DNA from: Bacillus sp. 2B10
Lineage (GTDB): Bacteria > Pseudomonadota > Alphaproteobacteria > Sphingomonadales > Sphingomonadaceae
Length of the DNA stretch: 64,000 nucleotides
Direction of reading: 5' to 3'
NCBI GenBank assembly: GCA_003946805.1
Contig: RPSH01000003.1
Coordinates: forward strand, 62,001 to 126,000
Shown here: positions 1 through 8,552 of the stretch, piece after piece
How the letters are laid out: every line of letters begins with the position of its first letter
How positions within the stretch are numbered: position 1 is the stretch's first letter
Notes under the pieces: model-generated
Database searches by the model: none
The model's input: the letters and a program-made list of their open reading frames with translations, nothing else
Told to the model about the DNA's origin: nothing
Position numbers and translations under genes: made by a program

Positions 1-525
1 TTCGGCCAACTCCTCGGCGGCGGAACGTCCCTTCGGCAATAGCCATATCGTATCGTCATCGCCATGCCGATGGCCGATCGCAAATAACGCCGCCAGTCGC
101 GCCACCGCGCGTGCGCTGATGATCGCGGCTGGGTGTTCGACCGCCAGCCGCTCGATCCGGGCCTGATGCACGACGACGTTCGCCAGATCCAGGTCGGCGG
201 CGATTTCGGCCAGCAACGTCGCCCGCCGTCCGCGCGGCTCGACCAACACGACCCGACGGTCGGTCAGGATCGCCGCGACGATTCCGGGAAACCCCGCCCC
301 CGATCCGATATCGATCCAGTCGCCGTCCGGGGCATCCGCCGCCAGCGGCACCAGTTGCGCGGAGTCCAGCACATGACGTTGCCAGATGGTGTCGATCGTC
401 GATGCGGCGATCAGGTTCTGGTTCGGCGTCTCGGTCACGATCCGCCTGGTAAACTGCGCCAGCACCTCCGTTCGCGCGGCGCCGAAATGGGTGACGATCC
501 AGTCGTGGACGTCGTCCTGGGTCAT
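1..525 (-). CDS. rsmG: 16S rRNA (guanine-N7) methyltransferase RsmG, 3' end beyond the window
   Basis: RsmG (GidB) uses SAM to methylate N7 of a guanine near the 530 loop of 16S rRNA. The 175 visible codons read open to the left edge, so the C-terminus is missing; family members are about 205-215 residues. The SAM-binding region [10 protein letters not shown] is at roughly residues 72-81, followed by [13 protein letters not shown] and then ISARAVARL, all typical of RsmG. The ATG at 525-523 overlaps the mnmG stop in an ATGA arrangement, which fixes the start and implies translational coupling. The mnmG-rsmG order is normal near alphaproteobacterial origins, where parA-parB usually follow; those would lie outside the window. 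Confidence 0.95.
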   Translation of the reverse strand, partial: MTQDDVHDWIVTHFGAARTEVLAQFTRRIVTETPNQNLIAASTIDTIWQRHVLDSAQLVPLAADAPDGDWIDIGSGAGFPGIVAAILTDRRVVLVEPRGRRATLLAEIAADLDLANVVVHQARIERLAVEHPAAIISARAVARLAALFAIGHRHGDDDTIWLLPKGRSAAEELAE

Positions 526-2348
526 GCTGCCAGCTTGCCCCCGCGATGGTGGAGCAGGATCGCAACCAGTGCCGCTGGCGTAACGCCCTGGATCCGCCCC
601 GCCGCTGCCAGTGTCTCGGGCGCTGCCAGCGTCAGCCGCTCGACCATCTCGTTCGACAGGCCCGGCACCGCATCGTAGCAAAAGTCGCCCGGTAACGCGA
701 CATGGTCGACCTTCGCCGCCGCCAGCTCCGCCGCCTGCCGTTCAAGATAGGGCGCATATCGCGCATCCTCGATCAGTTCGCCCAGCACCGCATCGTCGCC
801 GTCGATTTCCAGATGCGCTGCGGTGACGCCCGGCACCAGCAACCATTCGCTGCCGCTGCGCATATCGCTACCGCTCACCGGCGCACCGCGTGCCGCCAGC
901 ATATGCGCGACATGCCGCCGCGCCAATGCCTCGACCAGCGTCGCGCGTCGTTCCGATCGCCCGGCATCGAACGCCAGCCGCCCGGCCGACAGCAACCCCG
1001 CCGCCGCCCCGATCGCATGCAACCGGGTCGCCGCATTGTCCGACCGCAGTCGCAGCCGATACTCGGCACGTGCCGTCATCATCCGGTACGGCTCCGACAC
1101 GCCTTGCAACACCAGGTCGTCGATCATCACGCCGATATAGCTCGATTCCCGCGACAGGATCAGCGGATCGAGCCCCAGTGCCGCGCCCGCGGCATTGGCT
1201 CCGGCGACCAGCCCCTGCCCGCCAGCCTCTTCATAACCGGTCGTACCGTTGATCTGCCCGGCAAAGTAAAGCCCGTCGAGCGCGCGCAGTCGCAGCGTGG
1301 CATCCAGCGCGCGCGGATCGATATAGTCATACTCGACCGCATAGCCCGGCGTGACGATCTCGACCCGTTCCAGCCCGGCGACGCTGCGCAGCATCGCCAG
1401 CTGCACGTCGCCCGGCAGCGAGGTCGATACGCCATTGGGATAAACCAGATGCGTATCCAGCCCCTCGGGTTCGAGGAAGATCTGATGCCCGTCGCGATCG
1501 CCGAAGCGGTGCACCTTGTCCTCGATCGACGGGCAATAGCGCGGCCCCCGTCCTTCGATCGACCCGCTGAACAGCGGCGAACGGTCGAGCCCGGCGCGGA
1601 TGATATCGTGCGTCGCACCCGTCGTACGCGCTATCGCGCAGGCCAGCTGCGGCAGCCGCCGTGCCGGATCGGACAGGGGCGACATCGTCCATGGGTCGGC
1701 ATCCGATGGCTGTTCGGGCAATGTCGCCCAGTCGATCGTCCGCCCGTCGAGCCGCGGCGGCGTACCGGTCTTCAACCGAGCGATCGGCAGCGACAGGTTG
1801 CGGAGCTGCTGTCCCAGCCGGGTCGCCGCCCGCTCGCCGACGCGGCCGCCGATCGCGCGTTCGTCACCACGGAACATTGTCCCGCCCAGAAACGTACCGG
1901 TCGCCAAGACGACCGATCGCGCCGCGATCCGCGTACCGTCGGCCAGTTCGACGCCACTCACCCGCTGCCCTTCGGTCACCAGCGCCACGGTATCGCCACC
2001 GATGATCGTCAACTTCGGATGCGCCAGGAAAGCCTTCACCGCCGCGGCATAGCGCACCCGGTCAGCCTGTACCCGCGGCCCCTGCACCGCCGACCCCTTC
2101 GACCGATTGAGCATCCGGTGATGGATCGCCGCACCATCCGCCGCGCGCGCCATCAGCCCGTCGAGCGCATCGATCTCGCGAACGATATGCCCCTTGCCCA
2201 ATCCGCCGATCGCCGGGTTGCACGACATCGCCCCGATCCGGTCTGGGTCGAAATCGATCAGCAGCGTGGTCGCGCCCCGCCGTGCCGCGGCATTCGCGGC
2301 TTCGGTGCCGGCATGGCCGCCACCCACGATCACTACATCAAAGGTCAT
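522..2348 (-). CDS. mnmG: tRNA U34 5-carboxymethylaminomethyl modification enzyme MnmG
   Basis: MnmG (GidA) is the FAD-dependent partner of MnmE and makes the cmnm5 modification at the wobble uridine of certain tRNAs in the cytoplasm. The 608-residue protein has the FAD dinucleotide motif GGGHAG at residues 9-14, the [14 protein letters not shown] block, the ATGTFLGG motif and the [13 protein letters not shown] segment carrying the conserved cysteine. Length is normal for the family (about 620). It follows mnmE by only 25 bp and overlaps rsmG by ATGA, so mnmE-mnmG-rsmG is probably one leftward operon. Pairing mnmE directly with mnmG agrees with their function as a complex. Confidence 0.97.
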   Translation of the reverse strand: MTFDVVIVGGGHAGTEAANAAARRGATTLLIDFDPDRIGAMSCNPAIGGLGKGHIVREIDALDGLMARAADGAAIHHRMLNRSKGSAVQGPRVQADRVRYAAAVKAFLAHPKLTIIGGDTVALVTEGQRVSGVELADGTRIAARSVVLATGTFLGGTMFRGDERAIGGRVGERAATRLGQQLRNLSLPIARLKTGTPPRLDGRTIDWATLPEQPSDADPWTMSPLSDPARRLPQLACAIARTTGATHDIIRAGLDRSPLFSGSIEGRGPRYCPSIEDKVHRFGDRDGHQIFLEPEGLDTHLVYPNGVSTSLPGDVQLAMLRSVAGLERVEIVTPGYAVEYDYIDPRALDATLRLRALDGLYFAGQINGTTGYEEAGGQGLVAGANAAGAALGLDPLILSRESSYIGVMIDDLVLQGVSEPYRMMTARAEYRLRLRSDNAATRLHAIGAAAGLLSAGRLAFDAGRSERRATLVEALARRHVAHMLAARGAPVSGSDMRSGSEWLLVPGVTAAHLEIDGDDAVLGELIEDARYAPYLERQAAELAAAKVDHVALPGDFCYDAVPGLSNEMVERLTLAAPETLAAAGRIQGVTPAALVAILLHHRGGKLAA

Positions 2349-2373
2349 GCTGTCCGAGGTTCCACGTGGAACA

Positions 2374-3660
2374 TTATTTGCCGATACAGAAGCGACCGAA
2401 CAGATCGTCGAGGACCGCCTCGGTCGCGCGCATTCCGGTCAATGCCGCGAACGCCTGTACCGCATAGCGCAATTCCTCCGCCAGCAACAGCGGATCATCC
2501 TGCATCGCGGCACGGTTCAGCGCGCCGCCGGCCGCTTCGGCATGGCTCGCCTGCCGCCGGTTGAGCGCCAGCTCGTCGACCTTCGGCAACAACGCCGCCG
2601 CTTCCTCGACCAACGCCGCCCATAGCCGATCGAGGCCCTGCCCCGTCACCGCCGACACCGCCAGACGCGCTTCCGCGACACTTTCGCGAACATCCGCCCT
2701 CGGCCGGATCGCAATGGCGCGCGCGCCCGCCGGCGGTACATCGTCGCCCAACCACAGCACGATATCCGCCGCCGCGATCGATCCCGCCGCACGATCGATC
2801 CCGATCCGCTCGACCGGATCGTCGCTGTCCGCGCGCAGCCCGGCGGTATCGAGGAACAGCCACGCCACCCCGTCGCGCATCACCGGGATCTCGATCACGT
2901 CGCGCGTCGTTCCCGCCAGCGGCGACACGATCGCCGCCTCGCGTCCGACCAGCGCGTTGAGCAATGTCGACTTGCCGGCATTGGGCGGTCCGGCCAGCAC
3001 GACGCGGATGCCATCGCGCAACCGTTCGACCGGCGGCACTGCCAGCACCGCGCCGATCGTCGCCGCCAGCGCCCCGGCGTCGCGCCGCACGCCGGCCAGG
3101 ACCGCATCGCCGACGTCGACATCATCCTCGTCGGCATGGTCGAGCAGCGCCTCGACCATCGCCGACAGTCGCGTCGTCGTCGCCGCCCATGCCGCCACCG
3201 CGCGACGCAACCGCCCGTCGCTGTTGGCCAGCGCCATCTGCCGCTGCGCTTCGGTCTCGGCCGACAGCAGGTCGCCCAGCCCTTCCGCCTCGGTCAGGTC
3301 GATCCGGCCATGCGCCAGTGCCCGGCGGGTGAACTCCCCCGGTTCGGCCACACGCAGGTCCAGCCCGGCCAGCGCACGCTCGACCCCGGCGACGACCGCC
3401 CGCCCGCCATGCAGATGCAGCTCGACCAGATCCTCGCCGGTCGCGGTCGCCGGTCCCGGGAACACCAGCACCAGCGCCCGATCGAGCAACCGGTTATCCA
3501 CAGGATCGCGCAACGCCCGCACTCCGGCGCGTCGCGGCCCAGGCAGCGTACCGGCCAGCCGCGTTGCCGCCGCGATCGCCCCCACGCCCGATATCCGCAA
3601 TACGGCGATCGCCGCGGGCGGCCGCCCGCTCGACACCGCGAAGATGGTGTCAGCCGCCAC
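2374..3660 (-). CDS. mnmE: tRNA modification GTPase MnmE
   Basis: MnmE (TrmE) is the GTPase and formyl-THF-binding subunit of the MnmEG wobble-uridine modification complex. The 428-residue protein has the N-terminal folate domain (PGEFTRRA near residue 107), the P-loop GPPNAGKST near residue 225, the G2 stretch AGTTRD, G3 DTAGLR, and the diagnostic C-terminal CIGK carrying the catalytic cysteine. The G4 guanine-specificity motif NKxD is not recognisable; the corresponding stretch reads IRPRAD. The ATG at 3660 overlaps the end of the upstream DUF6489 gene by 11 bp. A perfect DnaA-box sequence lies inside the gene at 3494-3502. Confidence 0.96.
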   Translation of the reverse strand: MAADTIFAVSSGRPPAAIAVLRISGVGAIAAATRLAGTLPGPRRAGVRALRDPVDNRLLDRALVLVFPGPATATGEDLVELHLHGGRAVVAGVERALAGLDLRVAEPGEFTRRALAHGRIDLTEAEGLGDLLSAETEAQRQMALANSDGRLRRAVAAWAATTTRLSAMVEALLDHADEDDVDVGDAVLAGVRRDAGALAATIGAVLAVPPVERLRDGIRVVLAGPPNAGKSTLLNALVGREAAIVSPLAGTTRDVIEIPVMRDGVAWLFLDTAGLRADSDDPVERIGIDRAAGSIAAADIVLWLGDDVPPAGARAIAIRPRADVRESVAEARLAVSAVTGQGLDRLWAALVEEAAALLPKVDELALNRRQASHAEAAGGALNRAAMQDDPLLLAEELRYAVQAFAALTGMRATEAVLDDLFGRFCIGK

Positions 3661-3880
3661 GACCCGCCGTCTCGAACATCTTGCGCCAGAAACTCATGCC
3701 CGCCTCGCCCATCGGCGCCCAGCTCTTCATCATCTGGTCGAGCAGCTCGGGACTGGCCCCCTTCTCCATCGTGTCGGTCAGCATCGCGACATAGCGTTCA
3801 TGGACCGGCGTGAAGTCGGGCAGGCCCATCGCGCGGCGCGCCTCCTCCGGCGTGCAATCGACTTCGACGTTGATCTTCAT
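3650..3880 (-). CDS. DUF6489 family small protein
   Basis: A 76-residue protein of unknown function beginning MKINVEVDCTPEEARRAMGL. It resembles the short DUF6489 family often found beside mnmE in sphingomonads. It has no signal peptide or membrane segment; the sequence is a beta-like start followed by amphipathic helices rich in Met and Glu. The frame is open further upstream, but I place the start at the ATG at 3880 because the family-like sequence begins there and a purine-rich GGAAGG lies about 9-14 bases before it. It overlaps mnmE by 11 bp, so the two are probably cotranscribed. Confidence 0.8.
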   Translation of the reverse strand: MKINVEVDCTPEEARRAMGLPDFTPVHERYVAMLTDTMEKGASPELLDQMMKSWAPMGEAGMSFWRKMFETAGRGG

Positions 3881-4181
3881 TGGGGGGAGCCTTCCCGTAC
3901 GTGTGATCGGCGGATGATAGGGGGAAATGCTGTGGATGGCGATAAGGTCGCTCGAATGAGCGATCGCCGGTCGTGTTGTTCGTCCCCCCGGCGCAGGCTG
4001 GGGTCTCCTTCCGCGAGCGCGTGGACGGCGTAAACGCGAAACCGCCCGCCTTATCCCTGTGGAAAAGGCGGGCGGTTCGTTTGGGGCGGACGCGGGCAAA
4101 GCCCGCGTCGTCGGTCGGGGCGGTGCCCCGCCGGCCGGATCGATGCGAGTCAGGCGACGGCACGTCGCCTGCCGCATTCGA
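3881..4181. other. intergenic region downstream of rho with hairpins and a dispersed repeat
   Basis: This 301-bp stretch between the rho stop and the DUF6489 start has no convincing gene. It holds one copy of a repeat half-element (about 3979-4010, CCCCGGCGCAGGCTGGGGTC) that recurs at 25.9 and 44.3 kb. It also holds a row of GC-rich hairpins at 4089-4171 described separately. The DUF6489-mnmE-mnmG-rsmG promoter must lie in the right-hand part, but no clear -35/-10 pair is visible. Confidence 0.6.
4089..4171. repeat. array of three short GC hairpins after rho
   Basis: Three perfect inverted repeats lie in a row: GACGCGGGC-AAA-GCCCGCGTC (4089-4109), CGGGGC-GGT-GCCCCG (4116-4130) and CAGGCGAC-GGCAC-GTCGCCTG (4151-4171). 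They start 10 bp beyond the rho stop codon, so the last one could act in rho transcript termination or 3'-end stability. No U-run follows. The three-base loops and tight spacing resemble the hairpin array inside pheS at 31.7-31.9 kb. Confidence 0.7.
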
Positions 4182-5438
4182 TCACTGATTCATGCTGTCG
4201 AAGAAATCCTCATTGGTCTTCGAATTCTTCATCTTGTCGAGCAGGAACTCCATCGCGTCGATGGTGCCCATCTGCATCAGGATGCGGCGCAGCACCCACA
4301 TCTTGCTGAGCTTGGTCTTGTCGACCAGCAGTTCTTCCTTGCGGGTGCCCGACTTGCCGACGTCCAGCGCCGGGAAGACGCGCTTGTCCGCCACCTTGCG
4401 GTCGAGGACGATTTCCGAGTTGCCGGTGCCCTTGAACTCTTCGAAGATCACCTCGTCCATGCGGCTGCCGGTATCGATCAGCGCGGTGGCGATGATCGAC
4501 AGCGACCCGCCTTCCTCGATGTTGCGCGCCGCGCCGAAGAAGCGCTTGGGCCGCTGCAACGCATTGGCGTCGACGCCGCCGGTCAGCACCTTGCCCGACG
4601 ACGGCACGACCGTGTTGTAGGCGCGGCCGAGGCGGGTGATGCTGTCGAGCAGGATCACGACGTCGCGCTTGTGCTCGACCAGCCGCTTGGCCTTCTCGAT
4701 CACCATTTCGGCGACCTGCACGTGGCGCTGCGCCGGTTCGTCGAAGGTCGAGGAAACCACCTCGCCCTTCACGCTGCGCTGCATGTCGGTCACTTCTTCC
4801 GGACGCTCGTCGATCAGCAGGACGATCAGGAACACTTCGGGGTGATTGTCGGTGATCGCCTTGGCCATGTTCTGCAACATGACCGTCTTGCCGACGCGCG
4901 GCGGTGCGACGATCAGCGTGCGCTGGCCCTTGCCCTGCGGCGACACGATGTCGATCACCCGCGCCGACTTGTCCTTGACCGTCGGATCGAGCTGGTCGAG
5001 CGTCAGCTTGGATTCGGGATAGAGCGGCGTCAGGTTGTCGAAATTGACCCGGTGACGCACCGCATCGGGATCGTCGAAATTGACCGAGACCAGCTTGCTG
5101 AGCGCGAAATAGCGTTCGCCGTCCTTCGGCGCGCGGACCTCGCCCTCCACCGTGTCACCGGTGCGCAGGCCGTGCTTGCGCACCTGGTTCGGCGAAACAT
5201 AGATATCGTCCGGCCCGGCGAGATAATTCGCCTCCGGGCTGCGCAGGAAGCCAAAGCCATCCTGCAATACCTCGATCGTGCCGACCCCCATGATCTGCTC
5301 GCCATTCTCGGCGCGCGCCTTGAGGATCGCGAACATCAGGTCCTGCTTGCGCATCGTCGATGCGCCTTCGACGCCCAGCTCTTCGGCCATCGAGACCAGT
5401 TCGGCGGGCGCGTGTTTCTTTAAGTCTTTGAGATGCAT
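4182..5438 (-). CDS. rho: transcription termination factor Rho
   Basis: Rho is the hexameric RNA-dependent ATPase helicase that ends transcription at Rho-dependent sites. The 418-residue protein has the N-terminal Rho_N helical domain (starting [14 protein letters not shown]), the cold-shock-like RNA-binding domain with [12 protein letters not shown] near residues 61-72, the P-loop PPRVGKT at 179-185 and the Walker B stretch [16 protein letters not shown]. Length is normal. It precedes DUF6489-mnmE-mnmG-rsmG on the same strand but is separated by 301 bp with hairpins, so it is probably its own transcription unit. A 147-bp gap separates it from the upstream small gene. Confidence 0.98.
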   Translation of the reverse strand: MHLKDLKKHAPAELVSMAEELGVEGASTMRKQDLMFAILKARAENGEQIMGVGTIEVLQDGFGFLRSPEANYLAGPDDIYVSPNQVRKHGLRTGDTVEGEVRAPKDGERYFALSKLVSVNFDDPDAVRHRVNFDNLTPLYPESKLTLDQLDPTVKDKSARVIDIVSPQGKGQRTLIVAPPRVGKTVMLQNMAKAITDNHPEVFLIVLLIDERPEEVTDMQRSVKGEVVSSTFDEPAQRHVQVAEMVIEKAKRLVEHKRDVVILLDSITRLGRAYNTVVPSSGKVLTGGVDANALQRPKRFFGAARNIEEGGSLSIIATALIDTGSRMDEVIFEEFKGTGNSEIVLDRKVADKRVFPALDVGKSGTRKEELLVDKTKLSKMWVLRRILMQMGTIDAMEFLLDKMKNSKTNEDFFDSMNQ

Positions 5439-5585
5439 CGGGGGGTGGTCCAGATCAGCGATGAAGAGGCAAGGTCGGCAAACAAGGCGGACACAAGCGG
5501 CTGGGACGGGCGCACCGAGGACCGGGCACCACTGTTCTCGACGTAGGTGGCGATCACGGACAAGTCAAGCGAGCCCCCCCGCCGG

Positions 5586-5927
5586 TTACGGCTTGCGGGG
5601 TTCGCCCGGCGCGGGTGGCGAACCCGTGAGCGCGGCGCTCCGGTCGCGCAGCATGGCACTGCAGCGCGGCAGTTCGTCGCGCAGCCGCGCCTCGCCGTCC
5701 GGCTGCGCGATCAACCGCTTCATCTGGCCGACGAAGTCCAGCGTCGGGACTGCGTGATCGATCCGGCCGAGGAAGTACATCATTCCCGCCGCCATCGCGT
5801 CCTGCCGGTCGGCCGGCATCGTGGGCGCAGCCAGCGAGATCGCCGTCATGCATTTCAGGTCGTTCTCGACCCCGGCCGGCAACGGCGTCACCGCCGCCTG
5901 CATCGCCGCAACCATGCTCCACATCAC
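5586..5927 (-). CDS. hypothetical small protein downstream of hemJ
   Basis: A 113-residue protein I cannot assign to a named family. It has a weakly hydrophobic Met/Ala-rich N-terminus, two cysteines (in LKCMTAI and PRCSAML) that could pair if the protein is exported, a central MYFLGRID segment and a Pro-rich tail. The GTG at 5927 and the ATG at 5924 are both possible starts. The Shine-Dalgarno sequence TAGGAGG just upstream includes the hemJ stop codon, which argues for a real, translationally coupled gene. A periplasmic role is only a guess, because no clean signal-peptide cleavage site is visible. Confidence 0.65.
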   Translation of the reverse strand: MMWSMVAAMQAAVTPLPAGVENDLKCMTAISLAAPTMPADRQDAMAAGMMYFLGRIDHAVPTLDFVGQMKRLIAQPDGEARLRDELPRCSAMLRDRSAALTGSPPAPGEPRKP

Positions 5928-5937
5928 GTCCGGCCTC

Positions 5938-6393
5938 CTAGAACGGCTTCACCACCGCCAACACCACCGCCGCCAGCGCCGCCAGCGCCGGCAGTTCGTT
6001 CGCCAGCCGCAACTGCTTGGGCGTCAGCGTCGGCCGCCCCGCCGCCAGCTTCCTCGCATAGCCGACCGCCCAGCCGTGATAGCCGCTGAGCAGCACGACG
6101 ACGAGCAGCTTGGCATGCAGCCACCCCAGCCCGGCCCCGCCGTCGAACAGCCCGACATTGGCCGCCAGCGCCAGCCCCAGCACCCATACGACCACCATCG
6201 CCGGGGTCAGGATCATCCGCCTGAGCAGTGCCTCGCGCCGGATCCAGCGCGGCGGCTCGGCGGGGTCGGCCAACCCTTCCTGATGATGCACCAGATAGCG
6301 CGGCAGCATGAACAGCCCCGCCATCCAGAAGATGACGAAGACGATATGCGCCGCCTTCACCCACAGATATGCCCCGCCCAGAAAGCCGCTCAT
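5938..6393 (-). CDS. hemJ: protoporphyrinogen oxidase HemJ (CopD-like membrane protein)
   Basis: HemJ oxidises protoporphyrinogen IX to protoporphyrin IX at the inner membrane in bacteria lacking HemG and HemY. The 151-residue protein has about four membrane segments and the family's conserved His in WVKAAHIVFVIFWMAGLFMLPRY and Lys in LHAKLLVVVLLSGYHG. The RREALLRRMILTPAM loop is also typical. The stop of the upstream gene hemE overlaps its start, and hemE supplies an earlier step of the same pathway, so hemE-hemJ form a haem-biosynthesis operon. I rank HemJ above a generic CopD annotation because of this context. Confidence 0.88.
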   Translation of the reverse strand: MSGFLGGAYLWVKAAHIVFVIFWMAGLFMLPRYLVHHQEGLADPAEPPRWIRREALLRRMILTPAMVVVWVLGLALAANVGLFDGGAGLGWLHAKLLVVVLLSGYHGWAVGYARKLAAGRPTLTPKQLRLANELPALAALAAVVLAVVKPF

Positions 6394-7424
6394 GCCCCCC
6401 GCACCCGCGCCACCAGCCGTTCGACATGCGCGATCGGGGTGTCCTGCTGGATACCATGGCCGAGGTTGAAGACATGCGGCCGGTCGGCGAATGCGGCGAT
6501 CACCCGGTCGACCCCGGCGTCCAGCGCCTCACCCCCGGCGATCAGCAGCAACGGATCGAGATTGCCCTGCACCGGCAGCCCGGTCGGCAACTGTGCGTTC
6601 GCCCACACCGGGTCGACCGTCTCGTCCAGCCCGATCGCATCGACCGTCGTCTCGCGGGCATAGGCGGCGAGCTTGCCGCCGGCCCCCTTCGGAAAGCCGA
6701 TGATCGGCACGTCCACCCGCGCGCGCAGGCCCTCGACGATCGCCACCGTCGGCGCAATGACCCAGCGTTCGAACTCGGCCGGCGCCAGGCTGCCCGACCA
6801 GCTGTCGAACAGTTGCACCGCCTCGACCCCGCTTGCCACCTGTCCGACCAGATAATCGATTGTCACGCCCACGATCCGGTCGATCAGTTCCTGCACCGCC
6901 CCAGGGTCGCCGTAGGCCATCCTGCGCGCCTCGGCCTGCTCGCGGCTGCCCTTGCCCGCGATCATGTAGGTGGCGACCGTCCACGGCGATCCTGCGAAGC
7001 CGAGGAAGGTCGTGGCCGGCGGTACGGCGGCGGCGACGCCGCGCACCGTGGCATAGACCGGATCGAGGATCGCCGGGTTCGGCACCAGCGCATCGATCGC
7101 CGCCCGCGTGCGCAACTCCGGGGCAAGGCGCGGTCCCTCGCCTGCCTCGAACCACAGACGCTGTCCCAGCGCGTTCGGCACCATCAGGATGTCGCTGAAC
7201 AGGATCGCCCCGTCGAACGCAAACCGCCGGAGCGGCTGCAACGTCACCTCGGTCGCCGCCTGCGCGTCGTTGACCAGGTCGAGGAACCCGCCCTTCTCGG
7301 CCCTGAGCGCGCGATACTCGGGAAGATAGCGTCCCGCCTGTCGCATGAGCCACAGCGGCGGGACGGCGAGCTTCTCTCCGGCAAGCACCCGGAAAAGCGG
7401 TTTGGAATCAGGAGAACCGGTCAG
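6390..7424 (-). CDS. hemE: uroporphyrinogen decarboxylase HemE, probable CTG start
   Basis: HemE decarboxylates the four acetate side chains of uroporphyrinogen III to give coproporphyrinogen III. The signature LMRQAGRYLPEYR is near the N-terminus, GFAGSPWTVATYM follows, and the C-terminal NLGHGIQQDTP motif is complete. A GTG at 7388 would remove the family-typical residues SKPLFRVLAGE from the N-terminus. The frame stays open upstream and reads TGSPDSKPLFRV after a CTG at 7424-7422, which sits 8 bases behind AGAAGGAG. I therefore infer a CTG start, giving 344 residues and a normal family length. There is no ATG in the extension. The gene points away from the oriC region. Confidence 0.9.
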   Translation of the reverse strand: MTGSPDSKPLFRVLAGEKLAVPPLWLMRQAGRYLPEYRALRAEKGGFLDLVNDAQAATEVTLQPLRRFAFDGAILFSDILMVPNALGQRLWFEAGEGPRLAPELRTRAAIDALVPNPAILDPVYATVRGVAAAVPPATTFLGFAGSPWTVATYMIAGKGSREQAEARRMAYGDPGAVQELIDRIVGVTIDYLVGQVASGVEAVQLFDSWSGSLAPAEFERWVIAPTVAIVEGLRARVDVPIIGFPKGAGGKLAAYARETTVDAIGLDETVDPVWANAQLPTGLPVQGNLDPLLLIAGGEALDAGVDRVIAAFADRPHVFNLGHGIQQDTPIAHVERLVARVRGA

Positions 7425-7436
7425 CGTCGTCGCTCC

Positions 7437-7466
7437 TTCTACTATTAAAGTAGAATCTAAATAGAT
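7437..7466. other. AT-rich inverted repeat, candidate DNA-unwinding element
   Basis: TTCTACT (7437-7443), loop ATTAA, AGTAGAA (7449-7455), continuing TCTAAATAGATGG. This is the most AT-rich patch in the origin region and includes a GAATC methylation site. It overlaps the leader of hemE, so it may also be part of the hemE promoter region. Confidence 0.5.
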
Positions 7467-7581
7467 GGTTGGAAGCAGTTGGGGGGTGGATAGCGGGGCT
7501 TATGGTGGATTGCCCGAAATGCCAACAGATTGACGGCACGAACCCCGCGCAAACCCGCCGATTCACGGGGCGTCGTCCACA

Positions 7582-7590
7582 CTATCCACA
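7582..7590 (+). promoter_or_regulatory. near-consensus DnaA box
   Basis: CTATCCACA, one mismatch to TTATCCACA, inside the origin region. Confidence 0.6.
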
Positions 7591-7623
7591 GGCTGTGGGC
7601 GGAATCGCCACCTGTGCCGGAAT

Positions 7624-7632
7624 TGTGGATAA
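7624..7632 (-). promoter_or_regulatory. perfect DnaA box
   Basis: TGTGGATAA on the plus strand, the exact reverse complement of TTATCCACA. Confidence 0.8.
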
Positions 7633-7651
7633 GCTGCGCACGGATCGCGGC

Positions 7652-7660
7652 TTTCCCACA
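7652..7660 (+). promoter_or_regulatory. weak DnaA box
   Basis: TTTCCCACA, one mismatch to the relaxed consensus TTWTNCACA. Confidence 0.4.
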
Positions 7661-7702
7661 GCTTGGCGGCCGGCCCGACTTACGCTAGCCCCTGCCCCCG
7701 AC

Positions 7703-7711
7703 TTATCCACA
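7703..7711 (+). promoter_or_regulatory. perfect DnaA box
   Basis: TTATCCACA, 23 bp before the ppsR start codon. DnaA bound here could also affect ppsR transcription. Confidence 0.8.
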
Positions 7712-7733
7712 GCCTTGTGCGGAAAGGCGCCCG

Positions 7734-8552
7734 ATGCGGCTGCACCTCCATCTCCTGTCCGACTCCACCGGCGAGACGCTGGAGAATATCGCCAAGGCGG
7801 CGCTGGCGCAGTTCGACGATGTCGACACAATGCGCCATTTCTGGCCGATGGTCCGTTCGGAAACGCATCTCGAACGCATTCTGGCGGAGATCACCGTCAA
7901 TCCCGGCCTTGTCCTCTTCACGCTGGTGAACCCGGCGATCCGGCGGATGCTGGAGGCGCGCTGCGCCGCACTGGGCCTGCCGATCGTCGCGCCGATGGAC
8001 GCGGTCAGCAATGCGCTGTCCAACCTGCTGGGACAGGAGGCCAAGGCGCGGCCGGGCCGCCAGCACAGCCTCGACGCCGCCTATTTCGCGCGGGTCGATG
8101 CGATCCAGTGGACCATCGGCCATGACGACGGCATCGCGTCGGAGGATTGGGAAGAGGCCGATATCGTGCTGGCCGGCGTCTCGCGCTCGTCCAAGACGCC
8201 GACCTCGATCTACCTCGCCAATCGCGGGTACAAGACGGCGAACATCCCGATCGTCGTCGAAAGCCCGCCGCCGGCGATCCTGTTCTCGCTGAAGGCGCCG
8301 CTGGTCGTCGGCCTGACCACCAGCGCCGACCGGCTGATCGCGATCCGTCGCAACCGGCTGCTGTCGCTCAACCAGATGCCCGACACCGACTATGTCGAAC
8401 AGGATGCGGTGGTGCGCGAGCTGTCCTTTGCCCGGCGGATGTTCGCCGACAATGGCTGGCCGGTGATCGACGTCACCCGCCGCTCGATCGAGGAAACGGC
8501 GGCGGCGATCATCACCCTGTGCAACGACCGCAAGCTGGAGGCGCGCGCATGA
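7734..8552 (+). CDS. ppsR: bifunctional kinase/phosphorylase of the PEP synthase or PPDK regulatory family
   Basis: Members of this family (DUF299, RP001) inactivate PEP synthase or pyruvate phosphate dikinase by ADP-dependent threonine phosphorylation and reactivate it by Pi-dependent dephosphorylation. The 272-residue protein has the N-terminal LHLLSDSTGETLENIA block, the P-loop-like GVSRSSKT at 148-155 with PTSIYLANRGYK after it, and the IRRNRL segment. The sequence alone does not say which target enzyme is controlled. The start ATG has GGAAAGG six bases upstream. It opens the rightward block ppsR-maf-aroE-coaE-dnaQ, with ATGA overlap to maf. Confidence 0.93.
   Translation: MRLHLHLLSDSTGETLENIAKAALAQFDDVDTMRHFWPMVRSETHLERILAEITVNPGLVLFTLVNPAIRRMLEARCAALGLPIVAPMDAVSNALSNLLGQEAKARPGRQHSLDAAYFARVDAIQWTIGHDDGIASEDWEEADIVLAGVSRSSKTPTSIYLANRGYKTANIPIVVESPPPAILFSLKAPLVVGLTTSADRLIAIRRNRLLSLNQMPDTDYVEQDAVVRELSFARRMFADNGWPVIDVTRRSIEETAAAIITLCNDRKLEARA

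Larger units (their letters stand above)
7425..7733. other. oriC: probable chromosomal replication origin (oriC)
   Basis: The 309-bp non-coding region between divergent hemE and ppsR has several origin-like features. There are two perfect DnaA boxes (TTATCCACA) at 7624-7632 (minus) and 7703-7711 (plus), and near matches at 7582-7590 and 7652-7660. GANTC sites lie at 7453, 7560 and 7602, with one more at 7405 just inside hemE. An AT-rich patch at 7437-7466 contains a 7-bp inverted repeat with the loop ATTAA. In Caulobacter oriC lies between hemE and RP001, and ppsR is the RP001 family. Genes on both sides are transcribed away from it. Origin function is inferred, not shown. Confidence 0.82.

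Noticed and set aside
702-2564. A 620-codon open frame opposite mnmG
   Set aside because: It is antisense to a complete, clearly recognised mnmG and has Arg/Pro-rich composition without domains.
7425-7733. A small protein gene in the hemE-ppsR gap
   Set aside because: Short frames there have no ribosome-binding site or recognisable sequence and the region is better explained as an origin.
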